Assembly (NCBI RefSeq): GCF_024666615.1 | Contig: NZ_CP088297.1 | Location: forward strand, 2,170,001 to 2,234,000 | From: Aquabacterium sp. J223 | Lineage (GTDB): Bacteria > Pseudomonadota > Gammaproteobacteria > Burkholderiales > Burkholderiaceae_C | Direction: 5' to 3' | DNA length: 64,000 nt | Part shown: in pieces, positions 60,384 through 64,000 of the stretch | Layout of the letters: each line of letters begins with the position of its first letter | How positions within the stretch are numbered: position 1 is the first letter of the stretch | Program-made: the position numbers and the translations under genes | The notes under the pieces: model-generated | What the model was told of the DNA's origin: nothing | Database searches by the model: none | Seen by the model: only the letters and a program-made list of their open reading frames with translations

Positions 60384-61978
60384 TCAAGAAATTCATCGAC
60401 CGCCTGCTCGGCAAGCCGTCCGGCCCGCCGAAGCCGCCGCTGGGCAAGCGCCGCGAGGTCGCGGCCGCGGAGCACGGCATCGACCCCGGCCTCGTCGACG
60501 AACGTGCGGTGAAGGTGGTGCGCACGCTGCAGGAGGCGGGGCACCAGGCCTACATCGTCGGCGGCGCGGTGCGCGACCTGCTCTGCGGTCGCCGGCCGAA
60601 GGACTTCGACGTCGCCACCGACGCCACGCCGGAGCAGGTAAAGGCGCTGTTCCGCCGCGCCTTCATCATCGGCCGGCGCTTCCGCATCGTCCACGTGGTG
60701 CATGGCCGCGGCCGCGATCACGAGGTGATCGAGGTGTCCACCTTCCGCGCCTACCTGGACGCCACCGCAGCCGACCAGGTGGAGGGCAACGAGAAGACCA
60801 GCAAGGCCGAACTGGCCGGCAAGAGCCACGTCGTCGACGCCAGCGGCCGGGTGCTGCGCGACAACGTCTGGGGCCCGCAGGTGGAGGACGCCGCACGGCG
60901 CGACTTCACCGTCAACGCCATGTACTACGACCCCACCACGCAGGCGGTGGTGGACTACCACGGCGGGCTGAAGGACGCGAAGGCCAAGCTGCTGCGCATG
61001 ATCGGCGATCCCGCCACCCGCTACCGCGAAGACCCGGTACGCATCCTGCGCGTGGTGCGCTTCGCCGCCAAGCTGGGCTTCTCCATCGAGCCGAAGACCC
61101 GCGCGCCGATCGCCGAGACGCTGCCGCTGCTGGCCAACGTGCCGGCCTCGCGGCTGTTCGACGAGATGGTCAAGCTGCTGCAGACCGGCCATGCGCTGGC
61201 CTCGCTGGAGCAGATCAAGGCGCATGGCCTGCACCGCGGCGTCTTCCCGGTGCTCGACGCGGTGCTCGACGATCGCAAGCCCAACCCGCAGCGCGACCAC
61301 TTCGTGCGGCTGGCGTTGACCGACACCGACAAGCGGGTGGAGGAGGACCGGCCGGTGGCACCGAGCTTCCTGCTCGCCTGCCTGCTGTGGCACGAGGTGC
61401 TCGAACGCTGGAACCGGCTCAAGGCCGACGGCGAATCGGTGACCCCGGCGCTGGCCCAGGCCATCGACCAGGTGTTCGATGCCCGCATCGGCGACATCTC
61501 CGGCCGCGGCAAGCTCGGCGCCGACATGCGCGAGATCTGGATGATGCAGCCGCGCTTCGAGCGCCGCGTCGGCGCGACGCCGTTCAGCCTGGTCGAGCAG
61601 CCGCGCTTCCGTGCCGGCTTCGACTTCCTGCGGCTGCGCGCGGACGCCGGCGAGGCGCCGACCGAACTGGCCGACTGGTGGGAGGACTTCGCCCTCGGCA
61701 CGCCGGAGGAGCGGGAGGGCCTGGTGCAGGCCGCCCGCGAGGCGCAGGCCCAGTCCCGCAAGCCGGCGCGCGGCGGCGGACGGGTGCACCGGGCCCCGCG
61801 TGAAGACGGTGCCGTGCCGACCGAGCCGGCGATGGCCATCGCCGCATCGGACGACGGCGCCGAGGGCGGGGACGTGGGCGAGGGCGGCGCCGGCCCCGCG
61901 CGCAAGCGCCGCCGGCGCCGCCGCAAGCCGGCCGGCGCCGGCGCGCCCGCCGAGGCGGGGGCCGCGGGCGGCGAATGA
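60380..61978 (+). CDS. pcnB: Poly(A) polymerase I
   Basis: Adds 3' poly(A) tails that promote RNA decay. The protein is 532 residues. The nucleotidyltransferase motif is GGAVRDLLCGRRPKDFDVATDA, RDFTVNAMYYDP follows, and the second domain has RYREDPVRILRVVRFAAKLGF. It ends in a Gly/Ala region and a strongly basic RKRRRRRRKPAG tail likely to contact RNA. ATG 60380 overlaps the HAD gene stop. Confidence 0.95.
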   Translation: MIKKFIDRLLGKPSGPPKPPLGKRREVAAAEHGIDPGLVDERAVKVVRTLQEAGHQAYIVGGAVRDLLCGRRPKDFDVATDATPEQVKALFRRAFIIGRRFRIVHVVHGRGRDHEVIEVSTFRAYLDATAADQVEGNEKTSKAELAGKSHVVDASGRVLRDNVWGPQVEDAARRDFTVNAMYYDPTTQAVVDYHGGLKDAKAKLLRMIGDPATRYREDPVRILRVVRFAAKLGFSIEPKTRAPIAETLPLLANVPASRLFDEMVKLLQTGHALASLEQIKAHGLHRGVFPVLDAVLDDRKPNPQRDHFVRLALTDTDKRVEEDRPVAPSFLLACLLWHEVLERWNRLKADGESVTPALAQAIDQVFDARIGDISGRGKLGADMREIWMMQPRFERRVGATPFSLVEQPRFRAGFDFLRLRADAGEAPTELADWWEDFALGTPEEREGLVQAAREAQAQSRKPARGGGRVHRAPREDGAVPTEPAMAIAASDDGAEGGDVGEGGAGPARKRRRRRRKPAGAGAPAEAGAAGGE

Positions 61979-62470
61979 CGGTGCCGGCGGCCCGTGCGGC
62001 CTACGTCGGCCTGGGCGCGAACCTGGGCGACGCGCGCGGCACCTTGCGGCAGGCGCTGGCCGAGTTGGCGGCGCTGCCCGGCGTGGACGCCAGCCGCGCC
62101 TCGTCGCTCTGGCGCAGCGCACCGGTCGAGGCCAGCGGCCCCGACTTCGTCAACGCGGTGGCCGAATTGCACACCACGCTCGAGCCGATGGCGCTGCTGC
62201 GGGCGCTGCAGGCCATCGAGCGGCGCCACGGCCGCGAGCGGCCCTATCCCAACGCGCCGCGCACGTTGGACCTGGACCTGCTGGCCCACGGCGAGTCGGT
62301 CGTCGACACCGAGCCCCTGCGGTTGCCGCACCCGCGGCTGCACCGCCGCGCCTTCGTGCTGCGGCCGCTGCTGGAACTCGCCCCCCCACCTGTCGCTGCC
62401 GGGCCTCGGACCGCTCGCCGCCTGGCTGCCCGCCGTGACCGATCAACCCCTGGAGCGCCTTGCACCATGA
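61975..62470 (+). CDS. folK: 2-amino-4-hydroxy-6-hydroxymethyldihydropteridine pyrophosphokinase (HPPK), frameshift in sequence
   Basis: Transfers pyrophosphate from ATP to the pterin in folate synthesis. Features are YVGLGANLGDARGTLRQAL, GPDFVNAVAELHT, the core RPYPNAPRTLDLDLL and the LRLPHPRLHRRAFVLRPL loop. At the C7 run 62381-62387 the frame is lost. Deleting one C gives LAPHLSLPGLGPLAAWLPAV and a stop at 62468-62470 that overlaps the next start (ATGA), total 164 residues. As written it fuses to the DUF486 protein, which is not a known fusion. The pcnB stop overlaps its start. Confidence 0.88.
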
Positions 62471-62820
62471 ATTCCTTGCCCGTGGCCGTGCAGACCTTCG
62501 GCCTGCTGACGCTGTCCAATGTCTTCATGACCTGGGCCTGGTACGGCCACCTGAAGACCCTGGGCGACCGGCCCTGGTGGATCGCCGCACTGCTGAGTTG
62601 GGGCGTGGCGCTGTTCGAGTACCTGCTGCAGGTGCCGGCCAACCGCATCGGCTTCGAGGGTGGCATCAACCTCGCCCAGCTGAAGATCGGCCAGGAGGTC
62701 ATCACGCTGGCGGTGTTCGTGCCCTTCAGCGTGTTCGTCATGCAGCAGCCGCTGAAGTGGGACTACCTGTGGGCCGGCCTCTGCCTGCTCGGGGCGGTGT
62801 ACTTCATCTTCCGCAGCTAG
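62467..62820 (+). CDS. DMT-superfamily small membrane protein (DUF486)
   Basis: A 117-residue protein with four predicted membrane segments: VAVQTFGLLTLSNVFMTWAW, then WWIAALLSWGVALFEYLL, VITLAVFVPFSVFVM and YLWAGLCLLGAVYFIF. It matches the DUF486 family (conserved AWYGHLK and QVPANRIG motifs). Transported compound unknown. ATG 62467 overlaps the restored folK stop. Confidence 0.9.
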   Translation: MNSLPVAVQTFGLLTLSNVFMTWAWYGHLKTLGDRPWWIAALLSWGVALFEYLLQVPANRIGFEGGINLAQLKIGQEVITLAVFVPFSVFVMQQPLKWDYLWAGLCLLGAVYFIFRS

Positions 62821-62858
62821 CCGCGGCCCGCGGGTGGTGGGGCCCACGGTGCGCCCCC

Positions 62859-62864
62859 TAGAAT
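62859..62864 (+). promoter_or_regulatory. -10 element of the DUF47-pit promoter
   Basis: TAGAAT lies 82 bp before the DUF47 ATG. A start near 62871 would place the Pho-box-like repeat just downstream. No clear -35 hexamer was recognised. Confidence 0.45.
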
Positions 62865-62873
62865 GTCGGGTTG

Positions 62874-62891
62874 ATGACAATTCGATGACAT
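62874..62891 (-). promoter_or_regulatory. Pho-box-like direct repeat (PhoB binding candidate)
   Basis: The minus strand reads ATGTCAT-CGAA-TTGTCAT: two 7-bp direct repeats 4 bp apart, each matching CTGTCAT at 6 of 7 positions. It overlaps the predicted transcription start of the DUF47-pit operon, in reverse orientation. In Sinorhizobium meliloti the equivalent orfA-pit operon is repressed by PhoB, so a repressor site is plausible. Confidence 0.55.
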
Positions 62892-62940
62892 GGTGGCCGG
62901 TTGCCTTCCCGGAACCGCCATGGCTGATGGGGAGACCGCC

Positions 62941-63588
62941 ATGCTCTTCGGCAAGCTGTTGCCGCGCGAAGGCAATTTCTTCGAGCTGTTCAACCAGCAC
63001 GGAGACCAGATCGTCCGCGGTGCCCGGGCGTTCATGCAGATGGTGCGGCAGTACGACGACGTCGCCGCGCGCGAGCAGCACGCCGCCACCGTCGACGACG
63101 CCGAGCGCCAGGCCGACAAGGTGACCGCCGAGGTCAACCGCCTCCTGCACAAGACCTTCATCACGCCGATCGACCGCGAGCAGATCCACGGCCTGATCAA
63201 CGCGATGGACGACATCCTCGACCTGCTGCAGGACACCAGCGAGACGATGTCGCTGTACGACGTCAAGCGCATCGACGAAGAGGTGGTGCGCCTGGCCGAG
63301 CTGTCGTCCAAGTGCTGCGAACGGGTGCAGCACGCGGTGTCGCTGCTGTCGCGCCTGAACCACCAGGAGGTGACCGAAGGCGCGCTCAAGGCCTGCGAGG
63401 AGATCGACCGCCTGGAGTCGGACGCGGACCGGGTCATGCGCTCGGCGATGTCCCGCCTGTTCAGGGAACAGGCCGACGTCCGCGAACTGATCAAGCTGAA
63501 GACCATCTACGAGCAACTGGAGTCGATCACCGACCGCTGCGAGGACGTGGCCAACCTGATCGAAGGCATCGTGCTCGAGAACTCGTGA
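62941..63588 (+). CDS. DUF47 / PhoU-like phosphate transport accessory protein
   Basis: A 215-residue all-helical protein of the DUF47 (TIGR00153, Pap) family that accompanies Pit transporters. Segments are LLPREGNFFELFNQHGDQIVRGA, HKTFITPIDREQIHGLINAMDDILD and KLKTIYEQLESITDRCEDVANLIEGIV. ATG 62941 is chosen from the family start; an in-frame GTG/ATG series upstream (from 62890) is not conserved. Its stop overlaps the pit start by one base. Confidence 0.93.
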   Translation: MLFGKLLPREGNFFELFNQHGDQIVRGARAFMQMVRQYDDVAAREQHAATVDDAERQADKVTAEVNRLLHKTFITPIDREQIHGLINAMDDILDLLQDTSETMSLYDVKRIDEEVVRLAELSSKCCERVQHAVSLLSRLNHQEVTEGALKACEEIDRLESDADRVMRSAMSRLFREQADVRELIKLKTIYEQLESITDRCEDVANLIEGIVLENS

Positions 63589-64000
63589 TGGCGGCCACTG
63601 TCCAGATCGGCTTCTGGGTGGTCGTGCTGCTGGTGGTGCTGGCGGTGCTGTTCGACTTCATGAACGGCTTCCACGACGCGGCCAACTCCATCGCCACCGT
63701 CGTGTCCACCGGCGTGCTGCGGCCCCAGCAGGCCGTGGTGTTCGCCGCCGCGTTCAACTTCGTGGCCATCTTCATCTTCCACCTCAAGGTGGCCGCCACG
63801 GTGGGCAAGGGCATCGTCGAGCCCGGCGTCGTCGACCACCATGTCATCTTCGGCGCCCTGGTCGGGGCCATCGCCTGGAACGTCGTCACCTGGCTCTACG
63901 GCATCCCGTCGAGCTCCTCCCACGCGCTGATCGGCGGCATCGTCGGTGCGGTGGTGGCCAAGGCGGGGACCGAGCCGCTGATCGCCTCCGGCATCTGGAA
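63588..64000 (+). CDS. pit: Low-affinity inorganic phosphate transporter Pit (3' end cut by window)
   Basis: Start of a PiT-family H+/phosphate symporter. The visible 137 residues hold the signature DFMNGFHDAANSIATVVSTG in the first membrane segments, then RPQQAVVFAAAFNFVAIF, and GIPSSSSHALIGGIVGA. ATG 63588 is coupled to the DUF47 stop (GTGATGG). The gene continues past base 64000. Confidence 0.95.
   Translation, partial: MAATVQIGFWVVVLLVVLAVLFDFMNGFHDAANSIATVVSTGVLRPQQAVVFAAAFNFVAIFIFHLKVAATVGKGIVEPGVVDHHVIFGALVGAIAWNVVTWLYGIPSSSSHALIGGIVGAVVAKAGTEPLIASGIW

Noticed and set aside
61975-62820. A FolK-membrane protein fusion
   Set aside because: Removing one C at 62381-62387 restores a normal FolK end and an ATGA junction; no such fusion family is known to me.

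Overview
This window is a GC-rich chromosomal segment of a betaproteobacterium. The organism is most likely a member of Burkholderiales in the Rubrivivax / Leptothrix / Ideonella / Azohydromonas neighbourhood. That placement rests on a phaC-phaA-phaB polyhydroxybutyrate (PHB) locus, a Cupriavidus-type intracellular PHB depolymerase, an orphan PEP-CTERM surface protein, the gene orders pyrG-kdsA-eno-ftsB and iscRSUA-hscBA-fdx, and a siroheme-dependent assimilatory nitrate/nitrite operon. The content is housekeeping and core metabolism. I saw no prophage, insertion sequence, CRISPR array, rRNA or tRNA gene.

Layout. 1-5.1 kb: end of pgeF, a small membrane protein, then the PHB synthesis genes. 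5.1-7.5 kb: ferritin-like DUF455 protein, gamma-carbonic anhydrase and Hsp33. 7.4-13.2 kb (minus strand): a tightly packed series pyrG-kdsA-DUF1330-eno-ftsB-pnuC-nicotinamide riboside kinase-like ATPase. 13.2-18.8 kb (minus): suhB-mutS-Anbu-hydrolase. 18.9-24.2 kb: trmJ, PEP-CTERM protein, cysE, mog, darP, pmbA. 24.2-28.7 kb (minus): complete branched-chain amino acid type ABC transporter livK-H-M-G-F. 28.7-31.3 kb: DUF442, yqeY, rpsU, flavoprotein. 31.3-38.8 kb (minus): nirB-nirD-nasA-ybiB-cobA, covering nitrate and nitrite reduction plus the siroheme methyltransferase. 39.3-42.7 kb: degenerate GGDEF protein, 6S RNA, zapA, ZapB-like, nth, rsxB. 42.7-45.4 kb: phaZ and tyrB. 45.6-53.3 kb: uvrB, then the whole ISC iron-sulfur operon. 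53.3-56.4 kb: argF, argD, DUF3579, rpsT. 56.5-64 kb: murJ, sirB1, hda, a HAD phosphatase, pcnB, folK, DUF486, then the phosphate pair DUF47-pit cut by the window end.

The parts connect. Mog supplies molybdenum cofactor and CobA supplies siroheme to the nitrate/nitrite enzymes, and the Isc system supplies their clusters as well as those of Nth and RsxB. Carbon is stored by PhaCAB and retrieved by PhaZ.

The most interesting non-coding signal is upstream of nirB. It consists of a sigma-54-like GG-N10-GC element, then two tandem hexaloop hairpins whose loops both carry A at position 1 and G at position 4 (the known recognition rule for ANTAR proteins such as NasT/NasR), then a terminator-like hairpin. 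Also notable are a Pho-box-like direct repeat sitting on the predicted start of pap-pit transcription, and a well-supported 6S RNA gene.

A technical warning: at least five loci (hslO with its convergent neighbour, trmJ, mog, iscS, folK), and possibly mutS, contain single-base frame breaks. Several fall in G/C homopolymers and some are in genes that are normally essential. I treat these as probable sequence errors, not real pseudogenes.
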